A stretch of 64,000 nucleotides of DNA from JAIBBV01 sp044347745 (lineage in GTDB: Bacteria; Bdellovibrionota_C; UBA2361; JAFLCA01): contig JBIKUD010000010.1 of the NCBI GenBank assembly GCA_044347745.1, forward strand, positions 1-64,000, read 5' to 3'. Of this stretch, positions 9,380 through 17,967 are shown piece after piece; positions within the stretch are counted from its first letter, which is position 1; each line of letters starts with the position of its first letter. Both the position numbers and the translations under genes were made by a program. Below the pieces are notes generated by a model. That model was not told the origin of the DNA, did no database searches, and saw only the letters and a list, made by a program, of their open reading frames with translations.

Positions 9380-10615
9380 ATGTCTACCATATTTCGTCCC
9401 TACACTCCGTCGTCACAGCGCTCCGATAGGAGCGCTCGTGACAGGCTTAGACATCGACAGAAAATTAAAGAGTCGATTCGGCATAACATTGGCGATATCT
9501 TAGCCGAAGAATCGATTATCGGGCGCGATAAAGATAAAATAATCAAAATTCCAATTCGCTCGATTAAAGAATATCGCTTTATATACGGCGAAAATACGCC
9601 AGGAGTCGCCCAAGGCCAGGGAGGAGAAAAACCTGGTGACGTGGTAGGCAAAGCTGGACCTGGAGATCCTAGCGTGGGACAAGGTGGAGGCGATCAGCCA
9701 GGCGTTGATGCATTTGAAACCGATGTAACACTCGAAGAACTACTGGCTATCATGTTTGATGACCTCGAGCTGCCCGAGCTTGAGAAAAAATCGCTAAAGG
9801 CAATCATCACCGATGACGCGCGCAAACGTAAAGGCATACGCTTGGCAGGCATTCGCCCGCGCTTAGATAAAAAGTCTACGGCTAAAGCGCGCATCAGAAG
9901 AAAACTTGCGGTGCGAGGCACGCGCGGAGTTGACTTTGACGAAAATGAGCAGCGCTTCCCCTTTCACACCGATGACATGCGCTACTTTCATATTGCGCCT
10001 ACCGAGCGTGAACAATCGAATGCCGTCATTTTCTGCATCATGGACACCTCAGGCTCCATGGGTACCGTAAAAAAATATTTAGCGCGCAGCTTTTATTTCT
10101 TACTGTTTCAATTCGTGCGGCAAAAGTATCAGAACGTAGAAGTGGTGTTTATTGCACACCATACAGACGCCAAAGAAGTTACCGAAGAAGAGTTTTTTCA
10201 TAAGGTTGAATCGGGCGGCACCTACGTTTCTTCGGGCTATCGCAAAGCGCTGGACATTATAAATGATCGTTATCACCCATCGCTTTGGAACATATACGCC
10301 TTTCACTGCTCTGATGGAGATAATTTTTACTCAGATAATGAACGCGCCGTACAAGCAGCCCAAGAGCTTTGCGCAGTGTGCAATCTTTTTGGATACGGAG
10401 AAATAAAACCCGCAGGCTCAGCCTATTACAGCGGCAGCATGCTTGAGGTTTTCCGTCAGGTCACCCATGAAAATTTCCATATGCTGGTGATTGAGAAAAA
10501 AGAAGATTTGTGGCCTGCATTTAAGTCATTCCTCACGCGCGACAAACAGCAAATGTTCGGGCCAAACGAATCAAACGGTTCCTCGGCAGAGGGCGCATCT
10601 TCAGCGGGGCCATAA
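9380..10615 (+). CDS. yeaH: YeaH/YhbH-family (DUF444) protein with VWA-like domain
   Basis: The protein has 411 residues. The N-terminal part is highly charged, a Gly/Gln-rich linker lies around residues 75-110, and the C-terminal half is a von Willebrand A-like fold with the MIDAS sequence IMDTSGSMG near residue 220 and a HHTDAKEVTEEEFF stretch downstream. The family always travels with PrkA and SpoVR; B. subtilis YhbH is sporulation-associated. It probably acts as partner of the kinase. Only four bases separate its stop from the spoVR start. Confidence 0.94.
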   Translation: MSTIFRPYTPSSQRSDRSARDRLRHRQKIKESIRHNIGDILAEESIIGRDKDKIIKIPIRSIKEYRFIYGENTPGVAQGQGGEKPGDVVGKAGPGDPSVGQGGGDQPGVDAFETDVTLEELLAIMFDDLELPELEKKSLKAIITDDARKRKGIRLAGIRPRLDKKSTAKARIRRKLAVRGTRGVDFDENEQRFPFHTDDMRYFHIAPTEREQSNAVIFCIMDTSGSMGTVKKYLARSFYFLLFQFVRQKYQNVEVVFIAHHTDAKEVTEEEFFHKVESGGTYVSSGYRKALDIINDRYHPSLWNIYAFHCSDGDNFYSDNERAVQAAQELCAVCNLFGYGEIKPAGSAYYSGSMLEVFRQVTHENFHMLVIEKKEDLWPAFKSFLTRDKQQMFGPNESNGSSAEGASSAGP

Positions 10616-10619
10616 CCAT

Positions 10620-12083
10620 ATGAGCGACTCTTATACATTTCAAGATCTCCTTGATTGGAACAAGCGCATTGAAGAGTTTGTGCAGCGCTACAAACTCAAT
10701 TGCTATCCGCAAGAGTTTGAAGTGTGCGACCACAATGAAATGATTGGCTATATGGCCTACTCGGGCATGCCCTCGCATTATGCTCATTGGTCCTATGGCA
10801 AAAACTATGAAAAGCAAAAAACGCTCTACGATTACGGGGTTTCTGGCTTGCCGTATGAAATGGTGATTAACACCAATCCGTGCCTTGCCTACCTCATGCG
10901 CGACAACACCCTGCTGCTTCAAATATTGACCATCGCGCACGTGTATGGTCACAACGATTTTTTTGCCAATAATTTTACGTTTACTTCCGGTACCGATGCT
11001 TCTCATGTACTGGGCATGTTTAAAATGCACGGGCAACGCATTGATTCGTATATTGAAGACCCTTCAATTGGCATTGAACTTGTTGAAGACGCCATCGATC
11101 ACGCGCACTCAATTAGTTTTCAGGTCAGTAAAAACCTGGCGATTAAACAGCTTTCGCAAGACGAGCTGCGTATGCGGCTATGGGAACGCGCCCAGTTAGA
11201 CAAAGACCCAAACTGGGAGATTCATCCTGAAAAGAAATATGAAGCGCCAAATTTGCAAAAAGTACCGCTTGAACCCGTAGAAGATATTTTGGCGTTTATT
11301 GCGGAGTACAACCCCTACTTGCCAGATTGGAAGCGCGACATCATTCGCATCGTTGATCAACAAACTCGTTATTTTATTCCACAGATGGAAACCAAAATAA
11401 TGAACGAGGGCTGGGCCAGTTATTGGCATTATAAAATAATGAACGCCCTAAATCTGCCCCAGGGTTTACACATGGAGTTTTTGGTGCGCCACAACCAGGT
11501 GCTTAGACCAACGCCGGGCGGGCTTAACCCCTATCACCTCGGCTTTATTTTGTGGCAGGACATTGAGCGACGCTGGAACGAAGGTAATACCGGACGTGAA
11601 TTTACCGATGATTCGCCGCGAGTTGACATCACCAGCCTTGACGAAAACGATACGCCCGGACGCAAAAAAATGTTCGAAGTGCGTGAAAGTGATCGCGACT
11701 CTTCCTTTTTACGTCGTTTTCTCAGCGTCGACATTATGCGCCAGCTTGAACTTTTCCAGCATGAGAAACGCGGCAAAGAAAGAATAATTACCAAAGTTTC
11801 TGACGAAGAAAATTGGCAACAGGTGAAAGAAGCCCTGATTCAGAATGTGGGCACGGGATCTATTCCAGTTATCAAAATTGAAGACGCCGACTTTGGAAAA
11901 AATCGCACGCTTTATCTACGTCACTATCATGATGGTAGAGATTTACTACTTGAATATGCAGAGCAAACCTTAAAGCATGTAAAGGCACTTTGGGAACGCG
12001 AAGTGGTGTTGGAAACTTTGCTTAATGGCAAAAAGTCGCTGCTTAAAATAGTGGGAGATTCTTTAAAGGTTGAAAGAGCCTAA
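10620..12083 (+). CDS. spoVR: SpoVR/YcgB-family protein
   Basis: The protein has 487 residues, the usual family length. It opens with YTFQDLLDWNKRIEEF and contains the conserved HYAHWSYGKNYEKQK, TIAHVYGHNDFFANN and MNEGWASYWHY blocks; the His and Glu residues in these look like metal ligands. In Bacillus, SpoVR is involved in spore cortex formation, but the family is widespread in non-sporulating Proteobacteria, where with PrkA and YeaH it forms a stress module. The ATG at 10620, four bases after the yeaH stop, is preferred over in-frame codons inside yeaH, because homology starts there. No terminator was recognised after it. Confidence 0.95.
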   Translation: MSDSYTFQDLLDWNKRIEEFVQRYKLNCYPQEFEVCDHNEMIGYMAYSGMPSHYAHWSYGKNYEKQKTLYDYGVSGLPYEMVINTNPCLAYLMRDNTLLLQILTIAHVYGHNDFFANNFTFTSGTDASHVLGMFKMHGQRIDSYIEDPSIGIELVEDAIDHAHSISFQVSKNLAIKQLSQDELRMRLWERAQLDKDPNWEIHPEKKYEAPNLQKVPLEPVEDILAFIAEYNPYLPDWKRDIIRIVDQQTRYFIPQMETKIMNEGWASYWHYKIMNALNLPQGLHMEFLVRHNQVLRPTPGGLNPYHLGFILWQDIERRWNEGNTGREFTDDSPRVDITSLDENDTPGRKKMFEVRESDRDSSFLRRFLSVDIMRQLELFQHEKRGKERIITKVSDEENWQQVKEALIQNVGTGSIPVIKIEDADFGKNRTLYLRHYHDGRDLLLEYAEQTLKHVKALWEREVVLETLLNGKKSLLKIVGDSLKVERA

Positions 12084-12133
12084 TTTCCCGAGTTTTATCA
12101 AACGCTTACGATATCGGATTTAATACTCTTTAG

Positions 12134-12162
12134 TTGAGAAGAAGTCCCATATAACGTATAAT
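12134..12162 (+). promoter_or_regulatory. Sigma-70-type promoter of the Flp/TadE-like cluster
   Basis: TTGAGA (12134-12139) and TATAAT (12157-12162) are separated by exactly 17 bp. A start of transcription near 12169 would leave a leader of about 210 bases before the first gene at 12382, which is unusually long. Confidence 0.65.
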
Positions 12163-12168
12163 TACGAG

Positions 12169-12381
12169 TTAGAGGGAAACTTTGGGGAAGTCGGCGAGCG
12201 CCGGTTACAGTTTCTTCTTCGGCACAGTAAAGGGTTAACCCGTAATTACTGTAGGCACATACGTTGATCTTTAAGTAAACTAAACAATTAATTGTAATTG
12301 TATTTTGGGCTGTCAGCTTGGCTCTGGGTCTTCATTGGTTCTTCATTAGTTCTTCATTAGTACAGTTGAATAGGAAAGCAC
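12169..12381 (+). promoter_or_regulatory. Long structured 5' leader of the Flp/TadE-like cluster
   Basis: The leader contains several inverted repeats: TCGGC/GCCG- type hairpin at about 12191-12204, and ACAGTAA (12224-12230) pairing with TTACTGT (12246-12252) around the palindrome GGGTTAACCC (12232-12241). The second half is AT-rich and holds a 3 x 11-bp tandem repeat. The length and structure suggest leader-based control, but it does not match the riboswitch consensus sequences known to me. Confidence 0.45.
12331..12363 (+). repeat. Three 11-bp tandem repeats just upstream of the pilin-like gene
   Basis: TTCATTGGTTC, TTCATTAGTTC and TTCATTAGTAC follow each other without a gap. A period of 11 bp is one helical turn and is typical of cooperative binding sites or slippage. 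The array ends 18 bp before the start codon. Confidence 0.7.
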
Positions 12382-13347
<966 letters not shown>

Positions 13348-13370
13348 AAAGCAATCGCGCGCCCCTGCTC

Positions 13371-13408
13371 AACGACTCAGTGTTTGCGAAAACACTGAGT
13401 CGTTTTTG
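13371..13408 (+). terminator. Rho-independent terminator inside the pilin-like cluster
   Basis: ACGACTCAGTGTTT (13372-13385) pairs with its exact complement at 13390-13403 around a four-base loop, followed by a run of T. It separates the first gene from the TadE-like gene on the same strand, so the first subunit would be made in excess over the rest. Confidence 0.85.
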
Positions 13409-13467
13409 CCCCTGCTTTTGGCCCGAGTGTTTGAGACGGATGGCCGCTTAACAGAGGGAGTGCTAAC

Positions 13468-14253
13468 TTGTTTTGCATGATAGTAGCAATTGGCAAAACT
13501 AGATCTCGCATTTCAGAAAATTCGGGCGCTACCATGGTAGAAACCGCCATTTTTCTGCCAATTTTTTTAATTCTTATTTTCTTTTGCTACTGGCTTGGGG
13601 TGATGAGCAACACCAAAGCCGCCTTTACGGTTTCTATAAAGGACGCATTGCATCTCGCGACTACTCGAAGCGATCCGCTTGTAGTAAACGGACTTGTTGC
13701 AAGTGATCCAAGCGGGAGCATTAGCCAAATTACAACCTGGTTAAATACTGGCACCAATCGGCCTGATTCCCTGCTTCTGTGGAATGGAACCACATCTAAC
13801 CTGATGGGCGACGCAAATTACGGGGGCAATTATCGTCAGACAAATTCTAACGGAGTACTGAGGAATATTAGTGGCTCTTCCGGAATTTCGGATATATCTG
13901 GTCTTCCAGCCAGCTACATCTACACCCTTGTTTTTATCTATCAAAACCTCCGCCAAGCAGTAGGCGACACGGTGCATTACCCTTGCGACCCACTCTCAAC
14001 AGCGTCAAATTTTTCTTCGTCTGGATGCTTGCTCTGTGTTTTTGAAAAACCAGATGGCTCAGGCGGATCATTTGACCCATTCACAGAGGGCGAAGGAAAC
14101 ATCATGCTGAGCTGCACTTTTAGACCAAACACTCTTATTGGTGAAGTGCTTCGGGCGCTTTTTAGTGTGGCCACCGGCCAAGCAAATACAACCCCTTTTG
14201 TAACCATGCGACAAACGGCGCTGGCACGAAGTTCAAATGGATTTAGTCAATAA
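13468..14253 (+). CDS. TadE-like pseudopilin
   Basis: The protein has 261 residues. After a basic leader ENSG comes ATMVETAIFLPIFLILIFF, the standard TadE signature with Glu at +5 of the predicted cleavage site and a single membrane helix. The remainder is an extracytoplasmic domain with cysteines (SSSGCLLCVFEK). TTG at 13468 is taken as the start because GGGAG ends seven bases before it, whereas the ATG at 13477 would be 16 bases away. TadE/TadF proteins are minor subunits of type IVc pili. The gene follows a terminator and precedes the large TadG-like gene by 18 bp. Confidence 0.78.
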   Translation: MFCMIVAIGKTRSRISENSGATMVETAIFLPIFLILIFFCYWLGVMSNTKAAFTVSIKDALHLATTRSDPLVVNGLVASDPSGSISQITTWLNTGTNRPDSLLLWNGTTSNLMGDANYGGNYRQTNSNGVLRNISGSSGISDISGLPASYIYTLVFIYQNLRQAVGDTVHYPCDPLSTASNFSSSGCLLCVFEKPDGSGGSFDPFTEGEGNIMLSCTFRPNTLIGEVLRALFSVATGQANTTPFVTMRQTALARSSNGFSQ

Positions 14254-14271
14254 GAGCTCAGGGAGTCTCGA

Positions 14272-16788
14272 ATGAAATATAGTTTCGCAAAGCGACTAAA
14301 CTCGGAGTCTGGAGTAATTATTCCCCTGGCGGCGGTAGTAGCCCTCTCCGTATTTGTGGTTCTTTCTATTTTAGGTATCGACTCGGCCCTTGTGCATTAC
14401 AAATCAGCACAACTTCGAAAAGAAGCTACTACAATCTGTGATGCAATTATTGAGAAAGCGCCAGTACAACGCGCAGCTAGCTTAGCGTTTATGCGCCAGG
14501 TGAACAATCTCGACACCACCCTGGCCCCCCAAGGAGTAAGACTAGAACGGGCGCGACTTATTATGCCCACCATGCCCAACATCTTTGTTCTTCCTAGTGG
14601 ATACCGCACAACGTCGATGGACAACGATTACAGCGCTTCCCCACCCCACCTAACGGGTGCACAAAGTATGTGCTTAAACACGCTTCTTGGGGCCGAGGGG
14701 CCCTGTAACAACGGCACTTTTTGCAGCAGCCCTGACCGCGACTTTGGGTCCTTTTTGCGCTGCGTCATTCAAGGAGATGTGTATTACGGAAATAGTCGCA
14801 ACGTGGGGCCAGGTGTGAACTCTGATTTTTACCCAGCTGGCATGATGCATAATTTATCTCATGCCGGAAACATGGCTATTTGCGAGTTAGAGGCCAGTAT
14901 CGCTTCAAGCCTTATCCCCGGAGTAAGACGAGCTATAAAGGGTGTTGCTGGTTTTCGCAGCCCTGCGGTGGGTTATTTTGATTCCCGCACCACCGATAAC
15001 TGGGGTTTTCCAAGGGGTGTGCCCTATCCCGGACTGAGTGTTGCTGTTGCGCCGCATATGACTACCTGGCGAGATGCTTCTCCGCTAGATGCTCGCTTTC
15101 AATTTCGTAATTCCCCTGCAATTTTGAATCAAACAAGATACGACCCGCTTGCGCCGAGCTGGAATTTTAATCCCAATTTTGCGGACTGTAGTTTATCAGC
15201 TTCATCTAGTCCGTCTGCCTGTAACGCAACTCCTGTTGGGCTATTTGGTGGCACTTTTGCTGGCATTGGAGCGCCCCAAAATTTCAATTCAGTTCCCGGA
15301 CCAACAGGCAGCAATTTACAAGAGGCGCGCCTTGCTTGTGGAAACTTAGCCACCTTAGCTCGAAATGTATTTACGACTACCATTTTGGAACTTGCTGCCC
15401 GCCATGGCATGTTTAGAAATTTTACCGAGTTACTGCTGGTGGGAACCCAACACAGGAATGTCTCAGCGCAAAATCAAATATCGCCAAACTCAAACTTTCC
15501 TGTGCAAATTACGGCTTTGGGTGAAGATCTTACGGAGCGAGCTTATACGGTGCCGTATGTAAGTTATTTTTCGGGGAACAGCTCTTCCTCAATTCCAGGG
15601 TTTATCTTTGACGACATTGATGGGAGCTCAAACGGTTGGGTTGATCCATTCACGAGCGGATCTCCAGATATTCAAACCAACCACGCCTGGCTTTCTAGCC
15701 AACTGGCTTTTTGCTACCACCTGTATCGAGACACCCAAGCTTTTACGCGTTTTCCTGTCTCTCCGTTTGATTCAGCAAATTTAGACTTCGAAGATTCTGC
15801 TGCATTTTCACCGCTCGACACTCCCGAAAGGTTGAGACCGAGCGCATACGCTTCCAGTGATCCCTGGGTTCAAGCCTGTCCTTGGGAAAACCTGGCAAGT
15901 CCACTAACCTGTACACCCCCCCCTGGCACCTCCTCAAGAAAGTTACGAGCTCCAGAAATCACCAGCATGCTTGGCAGCATTCAAAACTGTCCGTATCCCA
16001 TGCTTGGAGCGTATGGAGCTAACTGCGATAAATCAACTGCGAAAACATTTAGCGACAATGTCGCCAGCGCCTCAACTGCAACTTTAGATTTGCGCCCAGA
16101 TTTAGTGGGGCTTGTAAAATACCTTACGCGAGCACCCTTAGGCACCTCAGTGTTTCCAGCTCTGGCTTCTCCTGGAATATTTCCATATTCAGGCCTTAAT
16201 CCGACTTTCAATCAGCCATTTGGTGCTACCAACGCCAACCCCCGGCGTTACGTAGAAGCGGAGCAGATGGACTCAGATGGTCGGTCTTCAACTAGTTTGT
16301 TGCTGGTTACCCATCAACGCATAAATGGAAGTCTTGGAGCTTGTAATTGCTCTGCCCCAACGTCTGGGGACGAAGTTTGCAACCTACGATGCTTAGTAGA
16401 ACAAGGCATGCGAACCCGCAGCGTAGACGGGCGCCGCGTGCGCAGACCAATTACCATAGCCTATTTTCCAACTACCGCAGCCGACGCCAGCGACGCAGCC
16501 ATAACTAATTTAGCTGCAGCGTTTCAAGCAACAGTTTCTGCTTCAAAACCAGAAGATGCGAGTGTGCTGGTGTTTAGTCCCAGGGCCTTGGCAAATTCAG
16601 ATACAACTTTTGAGGGCGATCTTGTAGCTGCCTGCTCTGGCGCTGCCCCTAGCTATGACTCAGCTTGTTCATTCCAGTATTATTGGACATATATTTTATC
16701 AGAACCAAATTCCTCGCTGCTCTCAATTGTAAATCAAGCAAGCTCAGTGTTTAACTCTCGGCTTACCCAGACCGGGGTCTTATATTAG
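14272..16788 (+). CDS. Large TadG-like membrane-anchored protein
   Basis: The protein has 838 residues. The N-terminus NSESG followed by VIIPLAAVVALSVFVVLSILG resembles TadG: a short cytoplasmic leader and one membrane helix, here without the +5 Glu, so it is probably anchored rather than cleaved. The next helix (IDSALVHYKSAQLRKEATTICDA) is the usual alpha-helical stalk seen in TadG/TadE N-terminal regions. The rest, about 770 residues, is exported and rich in Cys, Asn, Ser and Pro, with many paired cysteines; no known domain was recognised. AGGGAG lies six bases before the ATG. It lies between the TadE-like and Flp-like genes and is likely part of the same surface assembly. Confidence 0.65.
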   Translation: MKYSFAKRLNSESGVIIPLAAVVALSVFVVLSILGIDSALVHYKSAQLRKEATTICDAIIEKAPVQRAASLAFMRQVNNLDTTLAPQGVRLERARLIMPTMPNIFVLPSGYRTTSMDNDYSASPPHLTGAQSMCLNTLLGAEGPCNNGTFCSSPDRDFGSFLRCVIQGDVYYGNSRNVGPGVNSDFYPAGMMHNLSHAGNMAICELEASIASSLIPGVRRAIKGVAGFRSPAVGYFDSRTTDNWGFPRGVPYPGLSVAVAPHMTTWRDASPLDARFQFRNSPAILNQTRYDPLAPSWNFNPNFADCSLSASSSPSACNATPVGLFGGTFAGIGAPQNFNSVPGPTGSNLQEARLACGNLATLARNVFTTTILELAARHGMFRNFTELLLVGTQHRNVSAQNQISPNSNFPVQITALGEDLTERAYTVPYVSYFSGNSSSSIPGFIFDDIDGSSNGWVDPFTSGSPDIQTNHAWLSSQLAFCYHLYRDTQAFTRFPVSPFDSANLDFEDSAAFSPLDTPERLRPSAYASSDPWVQACPWENLASPLTCTPPPGTSSRKLRAPEITSMLGSIQNCPYPMLGAYGANCDKSTAKTFSDNVASASTATLDLRPDLVGLVKYLTRAPLGTSVFPALASPGIFPYSGLNPTFNQPFGATNANPRRYVEAEQMDSDGRSSTSLLLVTHQRINGSLGACNCSAPTSGDEVCNLRCLVEQGMRTRSVDGRRVRRPITIAYFPTTAADASDAAITNLAAAFQATVSASKPEDASVLVFSPRALANSDTTFEGDLVAACSGAAPSYDSACSFQYYWTYILSEPNSSLLSIVNQASSVFNSRLTQTGVLY

Positions 16789-16797
16789 AGGCTCCTT

Positions 16798-17022
16798 ATG
16801 TTTATATTCCTAAAGTATAAGCCTCATTCAGAAACTGGCGCGTCGCTTACTGAATACGTTATTACCCTCGCCATTTTGCTTGTGGTGTTTCTTGTTGGTG
16901 GGTTGATTATTGAAAGAGCAGCTACCACTCGCGGTGATTTATCAATGGGCGTTGGAGCTAGACCAGTGGCTTGTGATACGAGAACGCCGCTGGGGGCAAT
17001 TGGGGGAGATGCGTGTAAATAA
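16798..17022 (+). CDS. Flp-like minor pilin
   Basis: This 74-residue protein has the leader HSETG followed by ASLTEYVITLAILLVVFLVGG, an almost canonical Flp pilin start: Gly cleavage site, Glu at +5 and Tyr at +6, then one hydrophobic helix. A short tail of about 30 residues contains two cysteines. It is the last gene of the cluster, nine bases after the TadG-like gene, with GAGG six bases before the ATG. Flp pilins form the shaft of type IVc (Tad) pili; this one is somewhat longer than typical and might be a minor subunit. Confidence 0.78.
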   Translation: MFIFLKYKPHSETGASLTEYVITLAILLVVFLVGGLIIERAATTRGDLSMGVGARPVACDTRTPLGAIGGDACK

Positions 17023-17077
17023 AGCCGGGGGTCAGGGTTCGGATTGGAAAATGGGCCGACCGAGGACATGGTAACCG

Positions 17078-17110
17078 ACTAACGGGTGTTCAGAATACAG
17101 GTCAACTGAA
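17078..17110 (+). repeat. 33-bp direct repeat, left copy, flanking the four-helix-bundle pair
   Basis: The 33 bases here match 17909-17941 with four mismatches, including the shared run CAGAATACAGG. The two copies bracket about 800 bp that hold the two head-to-head genes, as expected for a duplicated target or a cassette boundary. Confidence 0.65.
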
Positions 17111-17158
17111 AACGGGAACAGAAAACTGGAACTGCTCTTCAGAAAAAGAATGCGGGCC

Positions 17159-17464
17159 TCAGCCCGTACTTTTAATAAGCTTGTATACATGAGCGCCGAG
17201 ACAGTCTAGCTTCTGCCAAGCCTGACTGCCTTCTTGCTCTGCCAAGATGAGTATTGCCTCACATTCGCGTAGGCTTCCCATTGCGATATCGTAGTATCGC
17301 CGCTTCTCCGCCATAGATCTTTTGCCGCTGCCCTCTCCTAAGTTCAGCACCACTGAAGCTGAGGCTCGGTTTAGCTGGTCCCTCAGGTGCCGTGGTAGGC
17401 ATAGGGTTTTGCACAGGCGGTAAAATTCGACGCCGTGATTTAAAGTTCGAAAATTCTTTATCAT
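17159..17464 (-). CDS. Four-helix-bundle (S23/IVS-family) protein
   Basis: The product has 101 residues: MIKNFRTLNHGVEFYRL, then LPRHLRDQLNRASASVVLNL, GEGSGKRSMAEKRRYYDIA and MGSLRECEAILILAE, the conserved blocks of the family found in intervening sequences of 23S rRNA and as free genes. The function is unknown; the fold is related to the Avd accessory protein of diversity-generating retroelements. The start at 17464 is chosen because it corresponds to the paralogue's start and a GGAGG lies nine bases upstream, inside the palindrome; an upstream extension would run into the neighbouring gene on the other strand. It is a diverged inverted duplicate of the gene at 17545. Confidence 0.85.
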   Translation of the reverse strand: MIKNFRTLNHGVEFYRLCKTLCLPRHLRDQLNRASASVVLNLGEGSGKRSMAEKRRYYDIAMGSLRECEAILILAEQEGSQAWQKLDCLGAHVYKLIKSTG

Positions 17465-17469
17465 GATTA

Positions 17470-17540
17470 AGGCCCTCCGTTTGGAAAAAAAAGCAGTACC
17501 CACTCGGGTGAGTACTTTTTTTCTTCCAAACGGAGGGCCT
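17470..17540. repeat. 71-bp palindrome between two divergent four-helix-bundle genes
   Basis: AGGCCCTCCGTTTGGAA (17470-17486) is the exact reverse complement of 17524-17540. Inside it, an A-tract, the hairpin AGTAC...GTACT and a T-tract form what looks like a bidirectional terminator. The ribosome-binding sites (GGAGG) of both genes lie in the two outer arms, so the same sequence serves both. Confidence 0.85.
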
Positions 17541-17544
17541 ACAT

Positions 17545-17844
17545 ATGATGAATTTTCGAACTTATAAACTAGCGGTCGAGTTTTACCGCCGAACGCAAAA
17601 CCTATGCCTAGCCCGGCATTTAAAAGACCAGCTAAACCGAGCAGCAGCATCGGTAGCTTTAAACTTAGCGGAGGGGCACGGCAGAAAGTCTATGGCAGAT
17701 AGAAAGCGATTCTTCCAGATGGCAATGGGAAGCCTACGCGAGTGCCAGGCCATACTTGAGCTTGGAGCAAGTGGCAGCCAGCTTGTAGCAGAAGCCGACT
17801 GCTTGGCAGCTCATCTTTATAAGTTATTAAAGTATCGGGGCTAA
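17545..17844 (+). CDS. Four-helix-bundle (S23/IVS-family) protein, inverted paralogue
   Basis: The product has 99 residues, with the same blocks as its neighbour: MMNFRTYKLAVEFYRR, LARHLKDQLNRAAASVALNL, AEGHGRKSMADRKRFFQMA and MGSLRECQAILELG. The two proteins are clearly homologous along their whole length and are encoded head to head; even the DNA around both starts (GAATTTTCGAACTT) matches. GGAGG lies eight bases before the first of two ATG codons, within the palindrome arm. It may form a homo- or hetero-oligomer with its paralogue. A toxin-antitoxin role is not supported by any known family feature. Confidence 0.87.
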   Translation: MMNFRTYKLAVEFYRRTQNLCLARHLKDQLNRAAASVALNLAEGHGRKSMADRKRFFQMAMGSLRECQAILELGASGSQLVAEADCLAAHLYKLLKYRG

Positions 17845-17908
17845 GCGCCCCTTATTTCTCAGGAGCTGGAAACAGGTTTCTGAAACTGCAGCAGGTCACA
17901 GAAAACGG

Positions 17909-17941
17909 ACCAACTGGTGTACAGAATACAGGCCAACTGAA
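17909..17941 (+). repeat. 33-bp direct repeat, right copy, flanking the four-helix-bundle pair
   Basis: This matches 17078-17110 in direct orientation with four mismatches. It lies 27 bp before the end of ftsY. Confidence 0.65.
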
Positions 17942-17967
17942 GCCTCAGACTAGGCCGCCCACCCCGT

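Noticed and set aside
10491..10619. Upstream extension of spoVR inside yeaH
   Set aside because: Family homology begins at the ATG at 10620, four bases after the yeaH stop.
12169..12260. Known riboswitch (c-di-GMP or cobalamin) in the leader
   Set aside because: Hairpins exist but the conserved core bases of these classes, as I know them, are not in the right order.
17159..17844. Diversity-generating retroelement (Avd-like four-helix protein)
   Set aside because: No reverse transcriptase, template or variable repeat was found near the two genes.
17159..17844. 23S rRNA intervening sequence
   Set aside because: The flanks are not rRNA; the genes stand between the Flp-like cluster and ftsY.
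17159..17844. Toxin-antitoxin pair
   Set aside because: The two proteins are paralogues of one family on opposite strands, not a toxin with an unrelated antitoxin in one operon.
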